Positions 54,692 through 63,256 are shown, counted from the first letter of the stretch. The stretch: DNA of 64,000 nt from Rhodobacterales bacterium HKCCA1288 (GCA_015693905.1 CP065161.1:434001-498000); one strand, 5' to 3'. Numbers and translations: made by a program. The notes: a model not told the origin generated them from the sequence alone.

Positions 54692-54961
54692 TTATCTCCA
54701 CTCGCCGCCGCGGATCTTGCAGAAACTTTCGGTGTGAAAGCGGCCTTCCGTTTCGACATTGACAACACGGCAGAGGCGGCGCCCATCTGTTCGCGTGGAC
54801 ACAATTTCAAAGCGTCCCGCGCCTGATGCGAGAGCCCCGCTATAGCCATCAAGTTGGCTGTCCAATGCACTATAAAGGTTAGGCGTGGCGCTGCGATTAA
54901 ATGTCGTGGCGACACATGCCGACAAAAGTGCCACGCCTAGGATCAGAACAGCTGCCCTCAT
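54692..54961 (-). CDS. Small hypothetical lipoprotein
   Basis: An 89-residue protein with a lipoprotein signal (VLILGVALLSAC, lipidated Cys16). The mature part of about 73 residues has SALDSQLDGYSGALASGAGR and RRLCRVVNVETEGRFHTESF and two more cysteines, which could form a disulfide. The start overlaps the stop of the upstream Tat-type gene by four bases. I do not recognise a named family; it resembles small surface-antigen-like lipoproteins in layout. Confidence 0.7.
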   Translation of the reverse strand: MRAAVLILGVALLSACVATTFNRSATPNLYSALDSQLDGYSGALASGAGRFEIVSTRTDGRRLCRVVNVETEGRFHTESFCKIRGGEWR

Positions 54962-55365
54962 TGGAAATCCGCCAAGACATTGGCCAGATTATCCATCGAA
55001 ACGGGTTCTAGCCCGTCATCATTTAGGGACTGGTCAATATTTTGCGTCTGTTGAAGGCGCAGAAGATCGTCATTGGACGAACTGCCGCTCAGCGTGTCAT
55101 CAGGGCCAGAGGGGCTATTTGGCGATGAGCCGCCGTTTGAGCCATTGCTGCTGCTGCCCGATGTGCCGTTATCATCATTACCGCCGAAGCTACCTGATGA
55201 GCTGTTATCATCATTGCCGCCGAAGCTGCCTGACGAACTGCTGTCATTGCCGCCAGAACCGCCGCCGTCATTCGAACTTGCGCGGGCTTGGCCTGCAAGC
55301 ATGGCGGTCATAGGCAAGGCTGCTGCGCCGCCCAAGAGAAGTTGTAAAGCTGTGCGTCTGATCAT
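54958..55365 (-). CDS. Exported Ser/Gly/Asn/Asp-repeat protein with Tat-like signal
   Basis: A 135-residue protein. MIRRTALQLLLGGAAALPMT has a twin-arginine-like start and a hydrophobic stretch, with a likely cleavage after ARA near residue 29. Residues 30-85 are almost entirely Ser, Gly, Asn and Asp, including two adjacent copies of SSSGSFGGNDDN. The C-terminus (about 90-135) is a predicted helical segment, DDLLRLQQTQNIDQSLNDDG and VSMDNLANVLADFQ. No enzyme domain is seen. It is the first gene of the four-gene operon. Function unknown; the repeats might bind calcium or serve as phosphorylation sites, which is speculation. Confidence 0.75.
   Translation of the reverse strand: MIRRTALQLLLGGAAALPMTAMLAGQARASSNDGGGSGGNDSSSSGSFGGNDDNSSSGSFGGNDDNGTSGSSSNGSNGGSSPNSPSGPDDTLSGSSSNDDLLRLQQTQNIDQSLNDDGLEPVSMDNLANVLADFQ
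55168..55239 (-). repeat. Two 36-base in-frame repeats
   Basis: Two adjacent 36-base units (55204-55239 and 55168-55203) encode SSSGSFGGNDDN twice with only a few silent differences. The unit is a multiple of three, so it looks like recent internal duplication within the coding frame. Confidence 0.85.
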
Positions 55366-55413
55366 TTTGATACCTCGTAAATTGCGTGCCTCGCGGCAAA
55401 TTGATAGGTATCG

Positions 55414-55468
55414 AGTTAGAACCCATATTGAATTTTGTCGTTAAACTTTAGTTCAATGGCGTCTAACT
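55414..55468. promoter_or_regulatory. Interrupted dyad in the LuxR/Tat-protein divergent region
   Basis: AGTTAGA (55414-55420) matches TCTAACT (55462-55468) and TTGAA (55428-55432) matches TTCAA (55452-55456) in an ordered inverted arrangement around a 19-base AT-rich centre. It lies between the divergent starts at 55365 and 55518 and may be the operator for the adjacent LuxR-type regulator. The middle segments do not pair, so it is not a simple terminator. Confidence 0.4.
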
Positions 55469-55517
55469 TGGGTTTACTCTAAGCGGAAAAGATCGGCGTG
55501 CAATAAGGACGGAACTG

Positions 55518-56024
55518 ATGCAAAACAAAAAAAGCTTCATTCTCGTATCTTTGGGTTTGATGCTCGTCAGCAGCATCTTTTTCATTTTCGATGTTGCGGC
55601 TGATTTGAGTGAACATTTGGCGGCGGGTGTTTCCTACTCTCAAGTCGAACTGGTGCATCTGATTTTTGAATTAACCGCGGTTTTGGCCCTCATTCTAGGG
55701 ATGGTTCAAATGGTGATGCATCTTCGGGGCTTGGAGCGTCTCAGCGATGCGCAAGCGGCCTCTCTCCATCATCTGCGCGAAGATTTTGACGCGTTGATCC
55801 GCCAGAAATTTGGCGATTGGGGGCTGTCCAAAACAGAGGCCGATATCGGGCTTTTGATTGTGCGGGGATTGAACAATGAAGAGATCGCAAAGATGCGTGG
55901 TGTAAAGTTGGGCACGATCAAGTCACAGACCCATTCGCTGATGGGAAAGGCAGGGGTGAAGTCGCGCGTTGAGCTGCTTTCGCTCTTTGTGGATGAGTTC
56001 ATTGACATCGGCGCGACCAAGTAA
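55518..56024 (+). CDS. Membrane-anchored LuxR-type transcriptional regulator
   Basis: A 168-residue protein with two N-terminal membrane helices (FILVSLGLMLVSSIFFIFDV near 7-26; LVHLIFELTAVLALILGMVQ near 43-62), a short linker and a C-terminal LuxR/GerE helix-turn-helix. The HTH reads LSKTEADIGLLIVRGLNNEE then IAKMRGVKLGTIKSQTHSLM, with typical xxGLSNKEIA-like and GTVKxHxxxI-like segments. No PAS, receiver or autoinducer domain is present, so sensing would be through the membrane part. It is divergent from the repeat-protein operon and probably controls it. Confidence 0.85.
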   Translation: MQNKKSFILVSLGLMLVSSIFFIFDVAADLSEHLAAGVSYSQVELVHLIFELTAVLALILGMVQMVMHLRGLERLSDAQAASLHHLREDFDALIRQKFGDWGLSKTEADIGLLIVRGLNNEEIAKMRGVKLGTIKSQTHSLMGKAGVKSRVELLSLFVDEFIDIGATK

Positions 56025-56125
56025 GCAGCGCCCAAAGATGGCCATCAAGCCATGCGTGACTTTCACGCTTCGAATTCATCTCGCGCGGATGGCTGAAACA
56101 CCATGCCGCGCGAGAATGTTTGGCG

Positions 56126-56581
56126 TTACTCTGTCGCCAAAGATTGCAGATAGGCGTAAAGGTTGCGGGCATCTTCCTCGCCACGCACACGGAACGACAT
56201 CGCGCTGCGCGCGCCATTGTCGCCTAGCGCCTCGCGCAGATAGGCGGTTGGGTCTTGGACATAGGCCACAAAGGCCTCTTCATCCCAAACATTGCCTGCC
56301 TCACCATAGGCTGCAAGGCTGGAGGAATAGCGGAACCCTTCGGCCGCCCCTGCAGGGCCGCCTGCCACGCCGTATAGGTTTGGCCCTGTGCGCCCATTAC
56401 GCCCCGCAAGCGTGTCGCCTGCTGCGTTTTTAACAACGTGGCACGCCACGCATTGGTTGAACGCGCGTTCACCCGCAGCGGCATCACCGCTTGCCCATGC
56501 TGCCCCGCCCGAAACTGCAAAAGCCAAGGCTGCGGCCAGTCCGATTTTTTGCGTCAAATCACTTACTCCCTTGTCAGTCAT
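56126..56581 (-). CDS. Class I cytochrome c (c2-like), exported
   Basis: A 151-residue monohaem cytochrome. The N-terminal signal peptide ends at AAWA near residue 30. The haem motif is CVACH (44-48), and the axial Met is in RSAMSFRV near residue 126. GPNLYGVAGGPAG and the C-terminal helix NLYAYLQSLATE fit the c2 fold with an insertion. A GTG at 56566 preceded by AAGGGAG is a possible start; the ATG at 56581 is kept because it is canonical. It would carry electrons in the periplasm; the adjacent PepSY operon is unrelated in direction. Confidence 0.87.
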   Translation of the reverse strand: MTDKGVSDLTQKIGLAAALAFAVSGGAAWASGDAAAGERAFNQCVACHVVKNAAGDTLAGRNGRTGPNLYGVAGGPAGAAEGFRYSSSLAAYGEAGNVWDEEAFVAYVQDPTAYLREALGDNGARSAMSFRVRGEEDARNLYAYLQSLATE

Positions 56582-56756
56582 TATTGGCACGAATGACTGA
56601 AATGACGCCGTCACAAGGCTAGTTTTGGTGTTGATTGATCTGATTTCAAGTCAGGCTTGCGCGACAAATTCCCGCAAACCCTGACGCCCCTCCCTTGCAG
56701 CATGGCTTGCAGGTCTTTAACGATAGCGCCAACAGCCAGTGATAAGGGAGCGCGTT

Positions 56757-58286
56757 ATGGGATCTGAGCCAAAATTTCACCCGCATGGACAGCATTTGAT
56801 TGCAGGCCACTGGCATGCAGGGGAGGGGCAGTTTACCTCGGCCCCTGTGGATGGTCAGGGTCACGCGGTTTCAAAGGGCAGCACCGCTTTGGTGGATCAG
56901 GCCGTTCAGGCCGCTGAAACTGCATTTTGGGATTATAGCGCCACATCCCGCGCTGCGCGCGCTGCCTTTCTCAACAAAATCGCGGATGAGATTGAATCGC
57001 GCGGCGAGATGATCACCGATATTGGTACGCGCGAAACGGGCCTGCCTGCCGCGCGCCTTGAGGGGGAGCGGGGTCGCACCACGGGCCAGTTGCGGATGTT
57101 TGCGGCGCATATCTTGAAAGACGACTATCTTGATTTGCGCCATGATGCAGCCCTGCCTGATCGCGCGCCCTTGCCACGCCCTGATTTGCGCATGATGCAG
57201 CGCCCTGTTGGCCCCGTGGCGGTGTTTGGCGCCTCTAATTTCCCACTCGCCTTTTCAACGGCGGGGGGCGATACAGCCAGCGCCTTGGCGGCAGGCTGCC
57301 CCGTGGTGGTCAAGGCGCATGAGGCGCATCCAGGAACGGCTGAAATCATCGCTGAGGCTATCTTGGCCGCGATCCGCGCCTGCGAAATGCCTGAGGGCGT
57401 GTTCAGCATGATTCATGGCGGCGCCTATGAGGTGGGCGGGGCGCTTGTGCAACATCCATTGATCAGCGCGGTTGGCTTTACGGGATCGCTCAAAGGCGGG
57501 CGCGCCTTGTTTGATCTTTGCGCAGCACGCCCAACCCCGATTCCATTTTTTGGCGAATTGGGCAGCGTAAACCCGATGTTCTTGATGCCTGCGGCGATGG
57601 CCGCGCGTGGTGCGGCGATTGGCACAGCGTGGGCGGGGTCGCTGACCATGGGCGTGGGGCAGTTTTGCACCAATCCAGGGATCGCCGTGGTGATTGACGG
57701 GGCTGAGGCCGATGCATTCGTGGCCGCCGCAAGTGAGGCGCTCGCCGCGACCGCGCCTCAGGTGATGCTAACCACAGGCATTGCCGAGGCCTATCGCAAT
57801 GGGGTCAAAACCATCTGCGCCCAAAACGCGGTGCGTGAGGTTTTGGGAACCATGTGCGACAACCGCGATGCAGCCCCCTATCTCTACGAGGTGAGCGGTG
57901 CAGATTGGTTGGCCAATGATGCGCTTGGTCACGAGGTATTTGGCCCAATGGGGATGGTTGTGCGCGCCCGCGATCTTGCACAGATGCGCGAAATTGCCCT
58001 CAGTCTTGAGGGGCAGTTGACCTGCACGTTGCATATGGATGACGGCGATTTGGCAGAGGCCCGCGCGTTCTTGCCGATCCTTGAGCGCAAAGCAGGCCGC
58101 GTTTTGGCCAATGGCTTCCCCACTGGGGTCGAGGTCTGCGATGCCATGGTGCATGGCGGGCCTTATCCAGCATCTACAAATTTTGGGGCGACATCCGTGG
58201 GTTCTTTGGCAATCCGCCGCTTTTTGCGGCCTGTCTGCTATCAAAACATGCCCGAGGGTCTGTTGCCCAGTGAATTGGCCGAGTGA
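56757..58286 (+). CDS. Aldehyde dehydrogenase (alpha-ketoglutarate semialdehyde dehydrogenase-like)
   Basis: A 509-residue NAD(P)-dependent enzyme of the keto-glutaric semialdehyde dehydrogenase group. The cofactor and catalytic region includes FGASNFPLAFSTAGGDTASA, FTGSLKGGR, the catalytic-base Glu in FFGELGSVNP and the nucleophile Cys in GVGQFCTNPG. Such enzymes finish oxidative pathways for pentoses and sugar acids by making 2-oxoglutarate. The ATG at 56757 has GGGAG six bases upstream, better than the GTG at 56739. A lactonase gene follows nine bases later, which supports sugar-acid catabolism. Confidence 0.9.
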   Translation: MGSEPKFHPHGQHLIAGHWHAGEGQFTSAPVDGQGHAVSKGSTALVDQAVQAAETAFWDYSATSRAARAAFLNKIADEIESRGEMITDIGTRETGLPAARLEGERGRTTGQLRMFAAHILKDDYLDLRHDAALPDRAPLPRPDLRMMQRPVGPVAVFGASNFPLAFSTAGGDTASALAAGCPVVVKAHEAHPGTAEIIAEAILAAIRACEMPEGVFSMIHGGAYEVGGALVQHPLISAVGFTGSLKGGRALFDLCAARPTPIPFFGELGSVNPMFLMPAAMAARGAAIGTAWAGSLTMGVGQFCTNPGIAVVIDGAEADAFVAAASEALAATAPQVMLTTGIAEAYRNGVKTICAQNAVREVLGTMCDNRDAAPYLYEVSGADWLANDALGHEVFGPMGMVVRARDLAQMREIALSLEGQLTCTLHMDDGDLAEARAFLPILERKAGRVLANGFPTGVEVCDAMVHGGPYPASTNFGATSVGSLAIRRFLRPVCYQNMPEGLLPSELAE

Positions 58287-58295
58287 GGTTAGATC

Positions 58296-59153
58296 ATGGG
58301 TGTGCATGCAAGCGCGATAACGACACAGCCAAATTTTCTAGGTGAGGGGCCTTTGTGGCATCCGTTGCGTGGCGAATTGCTGTGGTTCGATATCATGAAC
58401 AAAACCCTGTTTGCGCTGAAAGATGGCGCTCAGCGCGAATATGGGTTCCCAGATTTGGTTTCGGCGGCGGGATGGGTCGATGAGACCCGTATCGTCATCG
58501 CCTCTGAACGCGCGCTGTTTGTGTTTGATTTGGACACAGGCACCGCCACACCATTGTGTGATCTTGAGGCAGATAACCCCGTGACACGCTCAAATGATGG
58601 CCGCGCGGATCATCAGGGCGGGTTCTGGATCGGGACGATGGGCAAGAAATTCGAAGAGGGGGCAGGGGCGATTTATCGCTACTATAAGGGCGAATTGCGC
58701 AAATTATTCGCCGCCGTGACCATACCCAATTCGATTTGCTTTTCGCCCGATGGCAAGATCGCTTATTTCTGCTCGACCCCAGATCAGCAGATTATGCAAG
58801 TCGGCCTTAATGCCGATGGATGGCCCGATGGGCCAATTTCGGTCTTTCTTGATCTGCGAGGGGAGGATTTGAACCCTGACGGGTCTGTGGTGGATGCCGA
58901 GGGCTATGTTTGGAATGCGCAATGGGGCAGGGGCCGTGTTGCGCGATATGCCCCCGATGGCAAGCTTGAGCGCGTGGTCACGCTTGACGGGCGGCATTCC
59001 AGTTGCCCCGCCTTTGGTGGGCCTGATCTTCAAGACCTTTACATCACCTCCGCACAGGAGGGGATGGAAGCCCCAGATGCGCCGCAAGGATTGCTCTATC
59101 ATGCACGGCTTGAGGTCAAAGGCGTGGCCGAACCACGGGTTATTTTGCCCTAA
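58296..59153 (+). CDS. SMP-30/gluconolactonase family protein
   Basis: A 285-residue six-bladed propeller lactonase. It begins with FLGEGPLWHPLRGELLWFDI, where the Glu is a metal ligand. It also has RADHQGGFWIGTMGKKFEEG (metal Asn region), NSICFSPDGKIAYFCSTPDQ, and VDAEGYVWNAQWGRGRVARY (metal Asp/Asn). Members hydrolyse sugar lactones such as L-arabino-1,4-lactone or gluconolactone. GAGG ahead of the ATG supports this start. Coupled to the aldehyde dehydrogenase, it suggests a nonphosphorylative pentose or uronate route; other steps are not in the window. Confidence 0.88.
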   Translation: MGVHASAITTQPNFLGEGPLWHPLRGELLWFDIMNKTLFALKDGAQREYGFPDLVSAAGWVDETRIVIASERALFVFDLDTGTATPLCDLEADNPVTRSNDGRADHQGGFWIGTMGKKFEEGAGAIYRYYKGELRKLFAAVTIPNSICFSPDGKIAYFCSTPDQQIMQVGLNADGWPDGPISVFLDLRGEDLNPDGSVVDAEGYVWNAQWGRGRVARYAPDGKLERVVTLDGRHSSCPAFGGPDLQDLYITSAQEGMEAPDAPQGLLYHARLEVKGVAEPRVILP

Positions 59154-59294
59154 TTTATGTGAATGCAGAGGCCAAGCGCCGCTTGGCCCGCATTTCGGGG
59201 TTGAACGCCCCCTTGCCTGTCAATAGTAAGGCGCAAATTCCCTTTTTGCGGGTCGCCTTTGGGTGACCACCGTTTTCGATTGCGAGGAAAGCAG

Positions 59295-60620
59295 ATGAAC
59301 GTCACGGAAACCCTAAACGAAGGCCTAAAGCGCGCCTATGAAATCACCATCACGGGTGCGGAACTTGAAGCCAAGGTCAATGAGAAACTGGCCGAAGCGC
59401 AGCCTGAGATTGAGATGAAAGGCTTTCGCAAGGGGAAAGTGCCAATGGCGCTTTTGAAAAAGCAGTTCGGCCCCCGTGTCATGGGCGAAGCGATGCAAGA
59501 CGCTGTTGATAGCGCGATGCAAAACCACCTTGAAACATCTGGCGACCGCCCTGCGATGCAGCCTGAGGTCAAGATGGTGAACGAAGATTGGAAAGAAGGC
59601 GATGATGTCATCGTCTCGATGTCCTATGAGCGTCTGCCAGAAATCCCTGATGTGGATTACAAGAAGCTGAAGCTTGAGCGCATGGTTGTGCCTGCATCAG
59701 ATAAAGAGATTGACGAGACACTGGCGAAACTGGCTGAGACAGCCCAGAATTTCGAAACCAAAAAGGGTAAAGCCGCTAAAGATGATCAGGTCGTCTTTGA
59801 TTTCGTAGGCAAGGTCGATGGCGAGGCGTTTGAAGGCGGCAGCGCCGAAGATTACCCACTTGTTTTGGGCTCGAATAGCTTCATCCCAGGGTTCGAAGAT
59901 CAGTTGATCGGCGTAAAAGCAGGCGAAGAAAAGCAGGTTTCTGTCACCTTCCCCGAGGAATACGGCGCAGAGCATCTGGCAGGGAAAGCAGCGACCTTTG
60001 ATTGCACAATCAAAGAGGTCAAAAAGCCCGTTCCTGCGGCGATTGATGATGAGCTTGCCAAGAAATACGGCGCAGAAAGTCTTGAAGCCCTGAAGGGTCA
60101 GGTGTCGGAGCGTTTGCAGGCTGAATATGCAGGGGCCGCGCGCCAGATCACAAAACGCGCTTTGCTCGATCAGTTGGACAAGCAAGTTAAGTTTGATCTG
60201 CCTCCAAGCCTTGTCGAGGCAGAAGCCGCGCAGATCGCGCATCAGCTTTGGCATGAAGAAAACCCTGAGCATCAGGGCCATGATCATGGTGAGATCAAAC
60301 CAACCAAAGAGCACACAAAACTGGCCGAGCGCCGTGTGAAGTTGGGCTTGCTCTTGGCGGAATTGGGTCAGAAGAACGAGGTTCAAGTGACCGATGCGGA
60401 ATTCACCCAAGCGGTCATGAACCAAGCGCGTCAATACCCTGGTCAAGAGCGCGCCTTCTTTGAATTCATTCAGAAAAATCAGCAAGCGCAGCAGCAGCTT
60501 CGCGCACCATTGTTCGAGGATAAGGTCGTTGACTACATCTTTGAGCAGGCTGAAGTGAAGGATGTTGAAACCACCAAAGCCAAGCTTGAAAAAGCTGTTG
60601 AGGCCTTGGACGAAGAGTAA
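59295..60620 (+). CDS. tig: Trigger factor
   Basis: A 441-residue ribosome-associated chaperone and prolyl isomerase. The N-terminal ribosome-binding part has the signature [16 protein letters not shown]. The FKBP-type middle domain is at about residues 155-245 ([20 protein letters not shown]). The C-terminal arms contain [17 protein letters not shown]. The start at 59295 gives the canonical [20 protein letters not shown] strong terminator follows. Confidence 0.95.
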   Translation: MNVTETLNEGLKRAYEITITGAELEAKVNEKLAEAQPEIEMKGFRKGKVPMALLKKQFGPRVMGEAMQDAVDSAMQNHLETSGDRPAMQPEVKMVNEDWKEGDDVIVSMSYERLPEIPDVDYKKLKLERMVVPASDKEIDETLAKLAETAQNFETKKGKAAKDDQVVFDFVGKVDGEAFEGGSAEDYPLVLGSNSFIPGFEDQLIGVKAGEEKQVSVTFPEEYGAEHLAGKAATFDCTIKEVKKPVPAAIDDELAKKYGAESLEALKGQVSERLQAEYAGAARQITKRALLDQLDKQVKFDLPPSLVEAEAAQIAHQLWHEENPEHQGHDHGEIKPTKEHTKLAERRVKLGLLLAELGQKNEVQVTDAEFTQAVMNQARQYPGQERAFFEFIQKNQQAQQQLRAPLFEDKVVDYIFEQAEVKDVETTKAKLEKAVEALDEE

Positions 60621-60652
60621 TCTTCAAAAGACTTATTGCAGCATTACGAAAG

Positions 60653-60681
60653 GCCCCCAATGAAGATTGGGGGCTTTTTTT
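60653..60681 (+). terminator. Rho-independent terminator of tig
   Basis: GCCCCCAAT and ATTGGGGGC form a 9-base-pair stem around GAAG, followed by seven T residues, about 33 bases after the tig stop. Confidence 0.93.
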
Positions 60682-60791
60682 GTGGTGTTTTGGGGATTTC
60701 GGCGTAAGCTAGAGACGGGGTGCACTGCATATATGGGTCGCGCGTGCCATTCGCGACTTGGGGGTAAACCAAAAAAATGAGGGACGAAGTC

Positions 60792-61682
60792 ATGCTACGC
60801 GTTTTACTATCAGCCTATGCCGTGTTGTTTGTGTCTGTGGTCACGGCAACCGCCTGTCCAACCTTTGCCAAAAGCGGCACTTATCTGAATTTTACCGGGG
60901 ATCAGCTTTATTCACCGCAAAGCTATTCAACCATCGCAACGGGCGGGGCAATGCTCAGCAGTTGCGGCATATCGGGTGCAGGATCAGTCTCGGCAAGCCC
61001 GCAATATACGCTAAACCTGTCAGGCATGCAGGGCTATGATCTTGAGATCCAAGTGAACAGCAGTTGCGATGCTACGCTACTTGTGAATTCAGCGAATGGA
61101 ATTTGGTATTTTGACGATGACAGCAACGGCAATCTTGATCCGATGCTGCGTATGTCGGGCAGTGATGCGCTGAATGGGCAGGTGGATGTTTGGGTTGGCA
61201 CCTTAGGATCAAATTGTTCGGCTACGATTGAATTTGAAACATGGACGGCGAGCACCGCCGCGCCAAGCAATTCGGGCAATTGTCCGACCATCGGCCTGAC
61301 GGGGCCAAGCTATGATTTGAACGGGCCGCAACTATACTCACCCACCAATTTCTCAGCTTCGGCCTATGGCAGCGGCGAGATTTCTGGGTGCGGTTTGCCT
61401 GGTCATGGCTGGTTCACGCCTGCACCGCAATTTTCCTTCAACCTCAGCCAGATGCAGGGGTATCGGTTGGAATTACAGGTCAATGCGAGCTGCGACACGG
61501 TGATGTTGGTCAATACCGCAGATGGAACATGGCTGTTTGATGATGACAGCAATGGCAACCTTGATCCTTTGATCAATGTCTATGGGCCATCGGCGCTAAA
61601 CGGGCGTGTTGATGTTTGGCTTGGCACATATAATGGTCAAAGCTGCCCCGCCAATTTGGAATTGGAGACTTGGACGAACTGA
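60792..61682 (+). CDS. Secreted protein of two tandem unnamed domains
   Basis: A 296-residue protein with a signal peptide (MLRVLLSAYAVLFVSVVTAT). The mature protein is two copies of a domain of about 130 residues. Matching blocks are CPTFAKSGTYLNFTGDQLYS with CPTIGLTGPSYDLNGPQLYS, then LVNSANGIWYFDDDSNGNLD with LVNTADGTWLFDDDSNGNLD, and VDVWVGTLG with VDVWLGTYN. Each copy has four cysteines at equivalent places, likely disulfides, and an Asp-rich DDDSNGNLDP loop that could bind calcium. The start at 60792 has GAGGG upstream; an ATG at 60777 lies at a poorer distance. I do not recognise a named family; similar modules appear in Rhodobacteraceae secreted proteins. Confidence 0.75.
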   Translation: MLRVLLSAYAVLFVSVVTATACPTFAKSGTYLNFTGDQLYSPQSYSTIATGGAMLSSCGISGAGSVSASPQYTLNLSGMQGYDLEIQVNSSCDATLLVNSANGIWYFDDDSNGNLDPMLRMSGSDALNGQVDVWVGTLGSNCSATIEFETWTASTAAPSNSGNCPTIGLTGPSYDLNGPQLYSPTNFSASAYGSGEISGCGLPGHGWFTPAPQFSFNLSQMQGYRLELQVNASCDTVMLVNTADGTWLFDDDSNGNLDPLINVYGPSALNGRVDVWLGTYNGQSCPANLELETWTN

Positions 61683-61706
61683 TCCAAGCGAAGGTGGTAA
61701 ACAGAA

Positions 61707-61740
61707 AAAACCGCGCCCTGTTTGGGGCGCGGTTTTCTTT
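61707..61740. terminator. Bidirectional terminator between secreted protein and rplI
   Basis: AAAACCGCGCCC (61707-61718) pairs with GGGCGCGGTTTT (61725-61736) around TGTTTG, with A-run on the left and T-rich sequence on the right. It can end the secreted-protein transcript and the convergent rpsF-rpsR-rplI transcript. Confidence 0.92.
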
Positions 61741-61762
61741 TGGTTTGCAGTCTGAGAAACGC

Positions 61763-62395
61763 TTATGCGTTTTCTTCACCTTCGTCTGCTGCCTCTGCCT
61801 CTGCCGCAGGGGCAGGGGCGTCTTCGTCATCGTCCATCTGAGCTGCGCCGATATCGTCAAAGAGTTCTGCAATTTCGAATTCTGCAGCAGCTTCTTCTTC
61901 GGCGGCCAGGTCTTGGATTGACTTACCAGAGGCTTGCAATTCTGCCTCTTCGGTCGAACGTGCCACGTTGAGGGTGATGGTCACATCTACCTCAGGGTGC
62001 AGAACGACAGACACAACGTGAAGGCCAAGCTCTTTGATCGGCGCGGTCAGGGCAACCTGCTTGCGATCAATGCTGAACCCTGCATCGGTGGCCGCATCAG
62101 CCGCGTCACGGGTGGTGACAGAGCCGTAAAGCGCCCCAGAATCAGAGGCCGAGCGGATCACAACGAATTGCTGACCACCCAAGCGGGCTGCCAAATCCTC
62201 GGCTTCTTTCTTTGTCTCAAGGTTGCGCGCTTCAAGCTGGGCTTTTTGCGCTTCGAAGGCCTTGAGGTTGTTGTCATTTGCACGCAACGCCTTGCGCTGT
62301 GGCAAGAGATAGTTGCGCGCATAGCCGTCTTTTACCGAAACGACATCGCCCATCTGGCCAAGTTTGGCCACGCGTTCAAGAAGGATCACATCCAT
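61763..62395 (-). CDS. rplI: 50S ribosomal protein L9 with acidic tail
   Basis: A 210-residue L9. The N-terminal domain has [20 protein letters not shown] and [20 protein letters not shown]. The connecting helix and C-terminal domain follow, with [20 protein letters not shown]. Typical L9 is about 150 residues; this one carries about 55 extra residues at the C-terminus, rich in Glu, Asp and Ala ([14 protein letters not shown]). Last gene of the rpsF-rpsR-rplI operon. Confidence 0.95.
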   Translation of the reverse strand: MDVILLERVAKLGQMGDVVSVKDGYARNYLLPQRKALRANDNNLKAFEAQKAQLEARNLETKKEAEDLAARLGGQQFVVIRSASDSGALYGSVTTRDAADAATDAGFSIDRKQVALTAPIKELGLHVVSVVLHPEVDVTITLNVARSTEEAELQASGKSIQDLAAEEEAAAEFEIAELFDDIGAAQMDDDEDAPAPAAEAEAADEGEENA

Positions 62396-62407
62396 ATCGG
62401 TTTCTCC

Positions 62408-62635
62408 TTACTTCACTGCATAGGGCAACAGCGCGAGGAAACGAGCGCGCTTGATGGCCTGTGCCAGCTTGCGCTGGTTTTTTGCGGATACGGCAGTGAT
62501 ACGTGCAGGCACGATCTTGCCACGCTCAGAGATGTAACGCTGAAGCAAGCGCACATCTTTGTAATCGATTTTTGGCGCGTCTTCCCCGTCAAACGGGTCG
62601 GACTTGCGGCGGCGGAAAAACGGTTTTGCTGCCAT
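62408..62635 (-). CDS. rpsR: 30S ribosomal protein S18
   Basis: A 75-residue S18. The canonical core is [20 protein letters not shown] then [20 protein letters not shown] and [11 protein letters not shown]. It lies between rpsF and rplI, with gaps of 20 and 12 bases, as in other bacteria. Confidence 0.97.
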   Translation of the reverse strand: MAAKPFFRRRKSDPFDGEDAPKIDYKDVRLLQRYISERGKIVPARITAVSAKNQRKLAQAIKRARFLALLPYAVK

Positions 62636-62655
62636 GATTCTATCCTTCCCTTAAA

Positions 62656-63009
62656 TTAACGGCGTTCGCGGCGTTCGCCGCGTTCTTCGCGTTTTTGCAT
62701 TTGAACCGAAGGGCCTTCTTCGTGGGCGTCAACCTTGATGGTCAAGACGCGCATCACGTCATCATGCAAGCGCATCAAACGCTCCATCTCATGCACGGCG
62801 CCCGCTGGGGCATCGCTGCGCAAGAAGGCATAATGGCCTTTGCGGTTCTTGTTGATTTTGTAGGCCATGGTCTTGATACCCCAATATTCGGCATCAACCA
62901 CGGAACCACCATTGTCCTTGAGGACGGTGCTGAAATGCTCGATCAAGCTTTCAGCTTGCGCGTTGGACAAGTCCTGACGCGAGATCATAACATGCTCGTA
63001 AAGGGGCAT
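62656..63009 (-). CDS. rpsF: 30S ribosomal protein S6
   Basis: A 117-residue S6 beginning MPLYEHVMISRQDLSNAQAE and continuing with EYWGIKTMAYKINKNRKGHY, then a basic, Arg/Glu-rich tail (REERGERRERR). The start at 63009 matches the family N-terminus. Its promoter is probably at 63121-63148. Confidence 0.96.
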   Translation of the reverse strand: MPLYEHVMISRQDLSNAQAESLIEHFSTVLKDNGGSVVDAEYWGIKTMAYKINKNRKGHYAFLRSDAPAGAVHEMERLMRLHDDVMRVLTIKVDAHEEGPSVQMQKREERGERRERR

Positions 63010-63120
63010 GTGAACTCCGATACTGTTCGGGCGCGTTTCAAAGACCGATGCGTTCCACTTTCGCCCCATCAGTCACGAGGGATCACGCCGTTGCATTTAT
63101 ATTAGGCGAAAGATGCCTGC

Positions 63121-63148
63121 CTTATACACAGATCACGGCAGGGTGCAA
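63121..63148 (-). promoter_or_regulatory. Sigma-70 promoter for rpsF-rpsR-rplI
   Basis: On the minus strand, TTGCAC (63148-63143) is 16 bases from TATAAG (63126-63121), a good -35/-10 pair. It is about 110 bases upstream of the rpsF start, leaving a leader that could hold S6/S18 autoregulatory structure. Confidence 0.6.
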
Positions 63149-63256
63149 GCTGTCGCGGGCTTGCCGTAAAATCAGGGCAAAATTGCGGTTATGAATTGCC
63201 CTTGCCCCCTATATCTTGTAGCCATAACCCCAAGACAAACAAGTGGGAGAGGCAAT

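Noticed and set aside
55168-55239. Tandem repeat considered as a CRISPR-like array
   Set aside because: The units are adjacent without spacers, are in frame, and encode a peptide repeat.
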